Shown here piece by piece: positions 1 to 5,428 of a DNA stretch of 11,565 bases. The stretch is taken from positions 1-11,565 of the forward strand of contig CALAGB010000216.1 of NCBI GenBank assembly GCA_937891245.1, read 5' to 3'. The notes beneath the pieces are model-generated. The model ran no database searches. It was not told the DNA's origin and saw only the letters and a list, made by a program, of their open reading frames with translations. Origin of the DNA: an uncultured Thermomicrobiales bacterium. Lineage in GTDB: Bacteria; Chloroflexota; Chloroflexia; Thermomicrobiales; Thermomicrobiaceae. The position numbers and the translations under genes are program-made. How positions within the stretch are numbered: position 1 is the stretch's first letter; each line of letters begins with the position of its first letter.

Positions 1-96
1 TGGGACCTCGACTTCGCCATCAACGATCACCCCACCGTCACCTTCGCCGCCATCGGCGGTGTCCAGGCCGAACTGGAGTGGGCCGGAGCGCGGTAG
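1..96 (+). CDS. C-terminal end of an unrecognised protein (5' end outside window)
   Basis: Frame 1 is open from the window edge to a TAG at 94-96 and encodes 31 residues, ending in ...GGVQAELEWAGAR. The fragment is too short to assign to a family. Its codon use (GCC, GGC, CTG, ATC rich) matches the neighbouring real genes, and it converges on the Nudix gene, so a genuine gene end is plausible. No function is claimed. Confidence 0.5.
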   Translation, partial: WDLDFAINDHPTVTFAAIGGVQAELEWAGAR

Positions 97-106
97 GCAC
101 AGAGGC

Positions 107-134
107 GCAGCGATTTCTTGTGGAAGGGCGCTGC
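107..134. terminator. Possible bidirectional hairpin between convergent gene ends
   Basis: GCAGCG (107-112) and CGCTGC (129-134) form a perfect 6-bp stem around a 16-nt loop that can close further through TTC/GAA. It lies between the stop at 96 and the convergent Nudix stop at 157. There is no T tract on either side, so terminator function is only suggested by position. Confidence 0.3.
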
Positions 135-156
135 ACCTCAACGCGAAAATCCCGTC

Positions 157-774
157 CTAATCGAACTCCGTGCCCCACTCCGGGTGCTGATGCAGCGCGA
201 ACAGCCGGACAATCTGCTGGGGGAGGATGCGGGTGAGCGAGAGGGGCGGGAGGCCGGCGAGCGGGAAGAAGCGGACAGCGCTCGTTTCGAGGCTGGTGGC
301 TGCATGGCCGCCGGTAATAGTGCAGTCGAAGATCAGCTTGTACACATGGAATTCGAGTGGCGGGTGTGGGTGGCGGTCACGATCGTAGAGTGCCAGCAGT
401 CGGTTGACGGTGACCCGATAACCCGTTTCTTCGTGGACTTCGCGGGCGATCGCCTCACTGGGTGATTCGCCGGGGTCGGCCCAGCCGCCCGGCAAGGACC
501 ATTCACCATCGTCGGTCCCCTGGACGAGCAGGACCGTGTCGTCGTGGAAGATGGCGGCACGCGTGTCGATCTTGGGCGTAGCGTGGCCGATCTGTGACGC
601 AAAGAGCGCGGTGAGCCGCTCGATCTCGAACGGATCATCACCCGCCATCATCTCGGCGGCGAGCTGATTGAGACGGCTGTAGCGTTCGATGTCGTAGGGA
701 TCGGCAGCGTAACTGAGGCCGGTTTGTGCGATCGACTGAATCTCTCGCGCCCAGCGCATTCGAGGTGAAAGCAC
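157..774 (-). CDS. Nudix hydrolase with N-terminal Nudix_N-type extension
   Basis: Predicted to hydrolyse a nucleoside diphosphate linked to another moiety (ADP-ribose-like or similar); the substrate cannot be read from sequence. With a GTG start the protein is 205 aa. Residues about 8-60 (WAREIQSIAQTGLSYAADPY onward, then DIERY) match the helical N-terminal domain that precedes the catalytic domain in one Nudix subfamily. The Nudix box is complete at about 97-119: G-x5-E, then REVHEETGY, giving the metal-binding glutamates. I chose GTG at 774 because GGGAG lies 5 nt upstream and the family homology begins a few residues later. A TTG at 837 would place the leader hairpin (795-822) inside the coding region, and ATG at 759 has no ribosome site. 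The gene stands alone downstream of its own promoter and a leader of about 296 nt; the ABC-F gene ends 383 nt upstream on the same strand. Confidence 0.9.
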   Translation of the reverse strand: MLSPRMRWAREIQSIAQTGLSYAADPYDIERYSRLNQLAAEMMAGDDPFEIERLTALFASQIGHATPKIDTRAAIFHDDTVLLVQGTDDGEWSLPGGWADPGESPSEAIAREVHEETGYRVTVNRLLALYDRDRHPHPPLEFHVYKLIFDCTITGGHAATSLETSAVRFFPLAGLPPLSLTRILPQQIVRLFALHQHPEWGTEFD

Positions 775-794
775 CGCAACTCCCGCACACAAGA

Positions 795-822
795 CGACAC
801 CCAGGCGTAACCCTGGGTGTCG
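795..822 (-). promoter_or_regulatory. Strong hairpin just upstream of the Nudix ribosome site
   Basis: The arms 795-805 and 812-822 are perfectly complementary (11 bp, CGACACCCAGG with CCTGGGTGTCG) around a 6-nt loop. On the minus strand the hairpin is followed by TCTTGTGTG and then the GGGAG ribosome site (784-780). It could be a weak attenuator, a translation-control stem, or the 3' end of a short leader RNA. The T tract is too broken to call it a confident terminator. Confidence 0.5.
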
Positions 823-1055
823 ACCGAACAATTTCAATGTTGTTCGCTGCTGCCAGCGTCAGCGACGTTCCTATTTCGTAGGACGACGATTAGGTCCGTG
901 CCGCCTGTACATTAGCGGGCTGGAACCCCTCCGTTTGGGCTGACACTGACGCCTGTCGAGTCCGGTGGAAGTTCCAATTCTTGAACCTCTCCTTACGTAC
1001 CAAACTTACGCGTCTCCGCCATAACTCCGGTACCTACAGATCGGTCGAGACCCCG

Positions 1056-1069
1056 CAGAGAATTCTCTG
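1056..1069. promoter_or_regulatory. 14-bp perfect palindrome at the Nudix transcription start
   Basis: CAGAGAATTCTCTG is its own reverse complement. It begins about 8 nt downstream of the -10 box of the minus-strand promoter, so it covers roughly +1 to +14: the place for a repressor operator, or for a small 5' hairpin in the RNA. Which of the two cannot be decided from sequence. Confidence 0.45.
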
Positions 1070-1076
1070 TACCCCT

Positions 1077-1106
1077 ATGGTAGCAGATATGACCCCGAAG
1101 TGGCAA
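1077..1106 (-). promoter_or_regulatory. Sigma-70-type promoter for the Nudix gene
   Basis: On the minus strand TTGCCA (1106-1101) and TACCAT (1082-1077) are separated by 18 nt. The -10 is preceded by TGC, giving an extended -10. The predicted start near 1070 leaves a leader of about 296 nt before the GTG at 774. Confidence 0.55.
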
Positions 1107-1157
1107 GTCGCGAGCAATTCGTACGCCCGACATTACCGAATGCGTCGCCGGAGCACG

Positions 1158-2819
1158 TTATCTGCGTAACTCGTCTCTTTCTGCCGTCTTCTGCTGTTTC
1201 CAGGCAAAATAATCGCTATACCCTCCGGGAAACTCGTGAATCTCTCCCTCCTCAAGCTCCAGAATTCGCCCGCAGGTTCGATCAAGGAAGTAGCGATCGT
1301 GCGAGATCGTCAGCACGGTGCCGTCGAAGTCGTCGAGCGCCGCTTCGAGTACTTCAGCCGAAGCGATATCGAGATGATTCGTTGGCTCGTCGAGAATCAG
1401 GCAGTTAACCCCGCTCATCATCAGATCGAGCAGTTGCAGTCGGCTCTTTTCGCCGCCGCTCAGGACCGAAATCGGGCCGCGCGCCTGGCGGTAGTTGAAG
1501 AGAAAGCGGCCGAGCAGGGCGACAACCTGCTCCTCGCGCAGCGCGTGGCGCCGCCGTACGAATTCGATCGGTGTCAGATCCAGATCGAGCGTCTCGTGCC
1601 CCTGGGCGTAGTAGCCGATCTGGATTGACGGACCAATCCACACTTCGCCCTCATTCGGTTCATCCATGCCGAGCAGCAGGCGCAGGAGCACCGACTTGCC
1701 GGCGCCGTTGGCCCCGATCAGTCCGGCGCGTTCGCCCCGCCGCAGGCTGAAGCTGGCGTCGAGCAGGACGAGATTGTCGTCGAACGCCTTGGCGAGATGA
1801 CGTGCTTCGAGCACCTTCTGCCCGCCGCGCTCGGCCGAGCGGAAGGCGAGCGCCATCTTGCGACGCTCAAGGACCGGCCGCTCGACCTTATCCATCTTGT
1901 CGATCTGCCGCTGCTTGTTGCGCGCCTGCTTGATGTGACGCTCGTCAATGACGATGCTCGCCCAGAGTTTGAAGCGCGCGATTGCCTCTTCGAGCCGCTT
2001 GATCTCTTTCTGCTGCGCGACATAATCCTGCTGCTGCTTGAGCAGTGCCATCTCCCGCTGGGTAGCGTAGCTCGAATAGTTCCCCTCGTAGATCGTCAAT
2101 CGACCGTCTTCGATCTCGACGATGCGCGACACGGTGTCGTCGAGCAGATAGCGATCGTGCGAGACGAGCACAAAGGCGCCGGGGTAGGCGCGCAGCACCT
2201 GCTCCAGCCGTGCCTTGCCGGCGATATCGAGGTGATTGTCCGGCTCATCAAGCAGGAGTAGGTCGGGTTTGGCGATCAGGCAGCGCGCCAGTCCGACGAG
2301 CTTGCGCTGACCGCCGCTTAGCTCATCGACCGGCCGTCGGTGCACTTCCAGCGGTAGGCCGAGATCGACAAGCAGCGCTTCAGCGTCGCCGCGAAAGCGT
2401 GGGCCGTCGCGCTCCTCGTAGCGCTGCACGAGGGCGACCTGCTGGTCGATGAGCCGGCCGAACTGGTCGAGATCGGCAGCGAGATCGGGATCGGTCAAGG
2501 ACGATTCGAGTTCATCCAGTTCCGCTTCGAGAGCGAGCAGGTCGGATCGGCCAAGCAGCACTTCATCGAAGACGCTGCGTCCGTCATTCCCACTGAACTC
2601 CTGCGGCAGGTAGGCGCAGATCGCCTCGCGACGCAGCGTGCGTTCGCCCGCCTGCGGTTTATCGACGCCCGCCAGCACTTTCAGCAGGCTCGATTTGCCG
2701 GCGCCGTTGGGACCAACCAGCCCGATCTTCTCGTTGTCATTCAGGCTGAGACTGATGTCGTTGAAGATGGCGCGGGTGCCGTAACTGAGTTGGACCGACT
2801 CCAGGCGTGTGAGTAGCAT
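1158..2819 (-). CDS. ABC-F family ATPase (ribosome-associated, no membrane domain)
   Basis: A 553-aa soluble protein with two fused ABC ATPase domains, the ABC-F layout. These proteins bind the ribosomal E site; some relieve antibiotic or nascent-chain stalling. Domain 1: Walker A GPNGAGKSS (36-44), signature LSGGQ (167-171), Walker B LLLLDEP (187-193). Domain 2: Walker A GANGAGKSV (369-377), LSGGE (453-457), LILDEPTNHLD (474-484). The charged helical linker at about 255-320 corresponds to the P-site tRNA interaction motif. There is no C-terminal extension. The first-domain motif reads DEPDNHLD where DEPTNHLD is usual. ATG at 2819 is chosen because AAGGAG lies 5 nt upstream and homology starts there; an in-frame ATG at 2927 lies inside the leader terminator. 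The attenuator-like leader favours an inducible antibiotic-resistance (ARE) type or a translation factor responding to ribosome stalling, but the subfamily and any drug specificity are unknown. Confidence 0.93.
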   Translation of the reverse strand: MLLTRLESVQLSYGTRAIFNDISLSLNDNEKIGLVGPNGAGKSSLLKVLAGVDKPQAGERTLRREAICAYLPQEFSGNDGRSVFDEVLLGRSDLLALEAELDELESSLTDPDLAADLDQFGRLIDQQVALVQRYEERDGPRFRGDAEALLVDLGLPLEVHRRPVDELSGGQRKLVGLARCLIAKPDLLLLDEPDNHLDIAGKARLEQVLRAYPGAFVLVSHDRYLLDDTVSRIVEIEDGRLTIYEGNYSSYATQREMALLKQQQDYVAQQKEIKRLEEAIARFKLWASIVIDERHIKQARNKQRQIDKMDKVERPVLERRKMALAFRSAERGGQKVLEARHLAKAFDDNLVLLDASFSLRRGERAGLIGANGAGKSVLLRLLLGMDEPNEGEVWIGPSIQIGYYAQGHETLDLDLTPIEFVRRRHALREEQVVALLGRFLFNYRQARGPISVLSGGEKSRLQLLDLMMSGVNCLILDEPTNHLDIASAEVLEAALDDFDGTVLTISHDRYFLDRTCGRILELEEGEIHEFPGGYSDYFAWKQQKTAERDELRR

Positions 2820-2896
2820 CGTGACTCCTTGCCGGCTCCTGTCGACGATTGGGTGCGTCAGTGCGGTTGGGCCGGAGCAGGCGAGACAGGAGCAAC

Positions 2897-2932
2897 AAAA
2901 AACGCCGCCGGCCATCGACTGGCCCACGACGT
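2897..2932 (-). terminator. Intrinsic terminator inside the ABC-F leader
   Basis: On the minus strand the arms 2932-2920 and 2914-2902 form a 13-bp stem with one G-G mismatch and two G-U pairs around a 5-nt loop (GTCGA), ending in a run of six T (2902-2897). It is the only hairpin in the window with a proper U tract, and it sits upstream of its gene, 78 nt before the ABC-F start codon, so it should act as a conditional attenuator. Confidence 0.8.
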
Positions 2933-2980
2933 TTCGGTTTCGCTTGCATCTTGCTGGCGGCTATGGCGCTTCGATCTGAT

Positions 2981-3103
2981 TCAATCGCGCCTCGAGACCT
3001 GGCCGCCGTGCAGTATCAGCGCCGAAAAATGGGCACAGTACGGCAGAGCAGGCCCCCAAATGCCTGACTTCCGTCTCACGTTAACCCATTTATCGCGATC
3101 CAT
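2981..3103 (-). CDS. Putative upstream ORF (40 aa leader peptide) in the ABC-F leader
   Basis: ATG at 3103, 10 nt downstream of AGGAG (3118-3114), opens 40 codons ending in TGA at 2983-2981. The peptide begins MDRDKWVNVRRKSGIW and contains GPALPY. An in-frame ATG at 3142 would add 13 residues and could be used from a nearly leaderless transcript. The ORF spans both pairing elements of the leader and stops about 50 nt before the terminator stem, as expected if ribosome position controls folding. It resembles no known protein, and the spacing to the ribosome site is longish, so translation is unproven. Confidence 0.4.
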   Translation of the reverse strand: MDRDKWVNVRRKSGIWGPALPYCAHFSALILHGGQVSRRD

Positions 3104-3118
3104 CGTGCTGATACTCCT

Positions 3119-3140
3119 GAATCTGGCATGCCAGAGATTC
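3119..3140. repeat. Bulged palindrome at the 5' end of the ABC-F transcript
   Basis: The 10-bp core TGGCATGCCA (3124-3133) is self-complementary and is flanked by GAATC and GATTC, giving a 20-nt palindrome with a 2-nt bulge. It lies within about +8 to +29 of the predicted ABC-F transcript. It may be a 5' RNA hairpin or a dimeric-protein site. Confidence 0.5.
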
Positions 3141-3153
3141 ATTTCTGTGAGGC

Positions 3154-3182
3154 ATCCTAGCAGGTCACACATCGCTCCGCAA
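3154..3182 (-). promoter_or_regulatory. Sigma-70-type promoter for the ABC-F gene
   Basis: On the minus strand TTGCGG (3182-3177) and TAGGAT (3159-3154) have a 17-nt spacer, and TGC precedes the -10 (extended -10). The predicted start is near 3147. The promoter points away from the secreted-protein gene at 3296. Confidence 0.6.
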
Positions 3183-3295
3183 GCGTCTGACGAATGGCCG
3201 TGTTGCCTTTCACAGACGGTTTACAAAAGACCACTATGCTCAGACTGAAGCGTTCCTCGAATCGCGAGGTACGGTGTATAGGTATGGAGGTACGG

Positions 3296-3961
3296 ATGAC
3301 GCGAAAACGACTCTTCGTCGTCGCCGGGGTGCTGGCGCTGGTTGCGCTGCTGGCGATCGGCGGCATGGCGACGGTCTTTGCCGCCGGTTCGACGGATGCG
3401 AATGGGTCGAGCCGGGGCCAGGAATTTCTGAACCGGCTGGCGGACAACCTGGGGATCTCGACGGATGCGTTGCAGCAGGGATTGAAGAAGACCGCCGATC
3501 AGGAGATCGATAACGCGGTCGCCAATGGCCGGATCACCCAGGATCAGGCGAACAAGGCGAAGCAGAGCGTTGACAACGGCAACGGCCTGAGCGCGTTCAC
3601 CCGCTTCTTCGGTGGGCGCATTCACAATCGCGATCTGCTCCGTTTTGGCGCCTGGAATGACGTCGCGAGCGCGCTCGGCATGACGCCGCAGGAACTGTCG
3701 AGCGAGCTGCAATCGGGCAAGACGCTGAAGGAGATCATCAGCGACCAGAATAAGACAGTCGACGACGTGGTGAACGCCGTCGCGGCCACGGTGCAACAGC
3801 AGCTGGATACAGCCGTTGCCAACGGCAAGCTGACCCAGCAGCGAGAAGACACGATCCTGTCTAATCTGAAGTCACGCCTCACCGATCTGATCAACAACGG
3901 CGGCCCGATGCCGCACAAGAGCGACAACAACGGTGCTACACCGAGCGGCGTTTCGGGGTAG
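3296..3961 (+). CDS. Secreted protein with two related helical repeats, unknown function
   Basis: A 221-aa protein. Residues 1-30 form a signal peptide: MTRKR, a hydrophobic stretch to about 28, then a likely signal-peptidase site at VFAAG. The mature part holds two related units. Unit 1 (about 43-95) has LADNLGISTDALQ, then IDNAVANGRITQDQA. Unit 2 (about 117-203) has VASALGMTPQELS, then LDTAVANGKLTQQRE. The pattern LG-(I/M)-(S/T) followed by (I/L)D-x-AVANG-(R/K)-(I/L)TQ recurs in many secreted proteins of Gram-positive-type bacteria whose function is not settled. The tail (204-221) is polar and low in complexity. ATG at 3296 is preceded by GGAGG at 5 nt and is better than the longer in-frame starts at 3194 and 3284. 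It is divergent from the ABC-F gene; I saw no convincing promoter between them for this strand. Confidence 0.85.
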   Translation: MTRKRLFVVAGVLALVALLAIGGMATVFAAGSTDANGSSRGQEFLNRLADNLGISTDALQQGLKKTADQEIDNAVANGRITQDQANKAKQSVDNGNGLSAFTRFFGGRIHNRDLLRFGAWNDVASALGMTPQELSSELQSGKTLKEIISDQNKTVDDVVNAVAATVQQQLDTAVANGKLTQQREDTILSNLKSRLTDLINNGGPMPHKSDNNGATPSGVSG

Positions 3962-3987
3962 CGTCGTGCAACCAGTTCGACACACGA

Positions 3988-4016
3988 CGACGGGCGGGCT
4001 ACATGCCCGCCCGTCG
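3988..4016. terminator. Bidirectional hairpin between the secreted-protein gene and arsM
   Basis: CGACGGGCGGGC (3988-3999) and GCCCGCCCGTCG (4005-4016) form a perfect 12-bp stem with loop TACAT. It lies between the convergent stops at 3961 and 4034. It lacks a T run on both strands, so it is a strong stem in a terminator position, not a canonical terminator. Confidence 0.65.
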
Positions 4017-4033
4017 CTCAGTTCAAGCGTCTC

Positions 4034-4891
4034 CTACGGTTTGCGGGCGCGGATGAAGGACGAGACGATCTGCCCGGCGGCGTCTTGCAGATCACTGAGG
4101 GCGCTCAGATCGGCGCTTTCGCCGCAGCAACTCGCGCCGGATGCATCGCCACAACAACCGCCGCTGAAGAAATCCTCGGCCTGATAGCGGCTGGTGACTT
4201 CGAGATCGATGTCGTGGAAACCGGCCGCGGCCAGCTTCTCGCGATAATCGGCATCGGTCAGGGCGCCGGCCACGCAGGCGGACCAGGCTTCGAGACTATG
4301 CCGCACCGCCGGTACCAGTTTCCCCTGGATGACGATATCCGAGACGGCAAAGCGGCCACCCGGCCGAAGCACGCGAAACGCCTCGCGCAGCACGGTGTCC
4401 TTATCGCCGGAGAGGTTGATAACGCAGTTCGAGATGAGGACGTCGACGGAGTTGTCGGGTAGCGGGATCGCTTCGATGTGCCCTTTGAGGAACTGGACGT
4501 TGTCGATACCGGCTGCTTTACGGTTTTTCTCGGCCAGTTCCAGCATCTCATCGGTCATGTCGAGACCGTAGACGTAGCCGGTTGGGCCGACGCGCTTGGC
4601 CGAGAGCAGGACATCGATGCCGCCGCCCGAGCCGAGATCGAGCACCGTTTCACCGGGTGCCAGTTCGGCGAGCGCGGTCGGGTTGCCGCAGCCGAGTGAG
4701 GCGAGCACCGCATCGCGCGGCAAGTCGGTGAGCGCATTCGGATCGTAGTTCGCGATGGCGAGCGGGTCGCCGTCCGCATCGCAACAACCGGCGGGCGTGC
4801 CTTCGCTGACACTCCGTGCGGTGGCGGCATAATGCTCGCGCACCGCTTCGCGCAGTTCTTCTTGCCCTTTGCCGAGATTCTGAATAACCAT
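4034..4891 (-). CDS. arsM: Arsenite S-adenosylmethionine methyltransferase
   Basis: Predicted to transfer methyl groups from S-adenosylmethionine to trivalent arsenic in the cytoplasm, giving methylated and partly volatile arsenicals. The 285-aa length is normal for bacterial ArsM. The SAM-binding motif I is VLDLGSGGGIDVLLSAKRVG (83-102). The three cysteines expected for As(III) binding are present: C68 in SLGCGNP, C156 in SNCVINLS and C206 in WSACVAGAL. An N-terminal CC pair (36-37) is also typical. The C-terminal region has two more CC pairs (246-247, 255-256), often seen in this family. The ATG at 4891 begins MVIQNLGKG; its ribosome site is weak (AAGGGA about 11 nt upstream). It has its own promoter (5020-5048) and is divergent from arsR. 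There is no arsenite pump or reductase in the window. Confidence 0.93.
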   Translation of the reverse strand: MVIQNLGKGQEELREAVREHYAATARSVSEGTPAGCCDADGDPLAIANYDPNALTDLPRDAVLASLGCGNPTALAELAPGETVLDLGSGGGIDVLLSAKRVGPTGYVYGLDMTDEMLELAEKNRKAAGIDNVQFLKGHIEAIPLPDNSVDVLISNCVINLSGDKDTVLREAFRVLRPGGRFAVSDIVIQGKLVPAVRHSLEAWSACVAGALTDADYREKLAAAGFHDIDLEVTSRYQAEDFFSGGCCGDASGASCCGESADLSALSDLQDAAGQIVSSFIRARKP

Positions 4892-4991
4892 GTTCCAACC
4901 GATCCCTTCGCGGCGATGTGTTGCCGCTGTTGTAGAGCGTACGACACAGGCGGCCGACCTGCATCGTATTTTTACGAACTCCCGGGCCGAG

Positions 4992-5011
4992 AAAACGCCA
5001 CTTCTTGTGGC
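4992..5011 (-). promoter_or_regulatory. Small 5' hairpin at the start of the arsM transcript
   Basis: On the minus strand GCCAC (5011-5007) and GTGGC (5001-4997) pair around AAGAA and are followed by GTTTT. It lies at the very 5' end of the predicted arsM transcript (start near 5013). The stem is only 5 bp, so it may stabilise the message or be a weak early terminator. Confidence 0.3.
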
Positions 5012-5019
5012 ATATCGCT

Positions 5020-5048
5020 AATTTACGATGAAGTCGGCGGTCTGTCAA
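5020..5048 (-). promoter_or_regulatory. Sigma-70-type promoter for arsM
   Basis: On the minus strand TTGACA (5048-5043, perfect) and TAAATT (5025-5020) are separated by 17 nt. The predicted start near 5013 gives a leader of about 121 nt to the ATG at 4891. Confidence 0.75.
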
Positions 5049-5056
5049 TACCTCTT

Positions 5057-5070
5057 CTTAACCCGTTAAG
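5057..5070. promoter_or_regulatory. Inverted repeat between the divergent arsM and arsR promoters
   Basis: CTTAAC (5057-5062) and GTTAAG (5065-5070) are a perfect 6-bp inverted repeat with a 2-nt gap. It lies 8 bp behind the arsM -35 and 4 bp before the arsR -35, a position suited to a shared regulator. Its sequence differs from the larger palindrome at 5080-5099, so a different protein may bind, or it may be chance. Confidence 0.3.
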
Positions 5071-5074
5071 GTGC

Positions 5075-5104
5075 TTGACATGTGACCATAAGGTCACATA
5101 TAAT
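5075..5104 (+). promoter_or_regulatory. Consensus sigma-70 promoter of the arsR-AHSA1 operon
   Basis: TTGACA (5075-5080) and TATAAT (5099-5104) are both perfect hexamers, with an 18-nt spacer. The start of transcription should fall at about 5111, on or next to the first codon. Confidence 0.85.
5080..5099. promoter_or_regulatory. Operator palindrome filling the arsR promoter spacer
   Basis: ATGTGACC (5080-5087), ATAA, GGTCACAT (5092-5099): perfect 8-bp arms around a 4-nt centre. The palindrome fills the space between the -35 and -10 boxes and touches both, so a bound ArsR dimer would block RNA polymerase. The size and symmetry fit ArsR-family operators, and the adjacent gene encodes an ArsR protein, so autorepression is the natural reading. 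Confidence 0.75.
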
Positions 5105-5113
5105 CCTCGCGTG

Positions 5114-5428
5114 ATGGATGACGACCTGGTCTTCAAGGCGCTAGCTGACCCGACCCGTCGTTTCCTCCTCGATCGACTCTTCGAGCGTGATGGCCGCACA
5201 CTCACGGAGCTTGAAACGGGATTGGAAATGACGCGTTTCGGTGTGATGAAGCACTTGAAAGTTCTCGAAGAGGCCGGGCTGATCACCACGTGCAGATCCG
5301 GCCGGGAGAAGCTGCATTTCTTGAATCCGGTTCCGATCCGGCTGATCCACGACCGTTGGATCTCGAAATACGCAGAGCGACAGATATCGGCGCTTGTCGA
5401 TCTCAAACGAGAACTGGAGAACTCTTGA
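5114..5428 (+). CDS. ArsR-family winged-helix repressor paired with an AHSA1/SRPBCC protein
   Basis: A 104-aa DNA-binding regulator. FKALADPTRRFLLDRLF (7-23) is the typical ArsR opening. The helix-turn-helix spans about 29-57, with recognition helix TRFGVMKHLKVLEEAGL; the wing is RSGREKLHFLN (61-71). There is one cysteine (C60) and no ELCVC-type metal site, so it is unlikely to sense arsenic through the classical ArsR site. It belongs to the subgroup normally encoded next to an AHSA1 protein, whose ligand is usually unknown. ATG at 5114 (or GTG at 5111) has no Shine-Dalgarno, and the -10 box ends 9 nt before the ATG, so the message is probably leaderless. Its TGA overlaps the next ATG (TGATG at 5426-5430), indicating translational coupling. 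Confidence 0.88.
   Translation: MDDDLVFKALADPTRRFLLDRLFERDGRTLTELETGLEMTRFGVMKHLKVLEEAGLITTCRSGREKLHFLNPVPIRLIHDRWISKYAERQISALVDLKRELENS

Larger units (their letters stand above)
775..1157 (-). other. Long non-coding leader and spacer between ABC-F and Nudix genes
   Basis: This 383-nt stretch has no convincing ORF on either strand. Read on the minus strand it holds a promoter (1077-1106), a 14-bp palindrome at the predicted start (1056-1069), a run of moderately structured sequence, an 11-bp hairpin (795-822) and the Nudix ribosome site. I compared it by eye with T-box, TPP, SAM, cobalamin, glycine and c-di-GMP leaders and saw no diagnostic conserved box. No tRNA is apparent. Confidence 0.6.
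2820..3147 (-). promoter_or_regulatory. Attenuator-type 5' leader of the ABC-F gene
   Basis: About 328 nt lie between the predicted start near 3147 and the ATG at 2819. In transcript order the leader contains a bulged palindrome (3140-3119), an AGGAG site (3118-3114), a 40-codon upstream ORF (3103-2981), two mutually pairing 9-mers (3115-3107 with 3020-3012), a possible antiterminator strand (3008-3000) and an intrinsic terminator (2932-2897). The ABC-F ribosome site follows. Known ARE ABC-F genes (for example vmlR and msrD) are controlled by comparable stall-driven attenuation; that this leader works the same way is inference. Confidence 0.65.

Noticed and set aside
835..837. TTG start giving a 226-aa Nudix protein with a hydrophobic, signal-like N-terminus
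   Set aside because: The hydrophobic stretch is the translation of the 11-bp hairpin region; the GTG at 774 has a proper ribosome site and matches where family homology begins.
971..986. GTTCCAATTCTTGAAC, which on the minus strand resembles a tRNA T-loop (GGTTCAA)
   Set aside because: No acceptor stem, anticodon arm or CCA-proximal pairing could be built around it.
2737..2949. Minus-strand ORF starting at 2949 through the leader terminator, with a basic and leucine-rich N-terminus
   Set aside because: It overlaps the ABC-F coding start in another frame, has no ribosome site, and its composition is explained by the terminator stem and T run.
3025..3055. Second terminator-like structure in the ABC-F leader: GGGC/GCCC followed on the minus strand by ATTTTT
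   Set aside because: The stem is only 4 bp with a 17-nt loop, too weak to call a terminator, though the T run is real.
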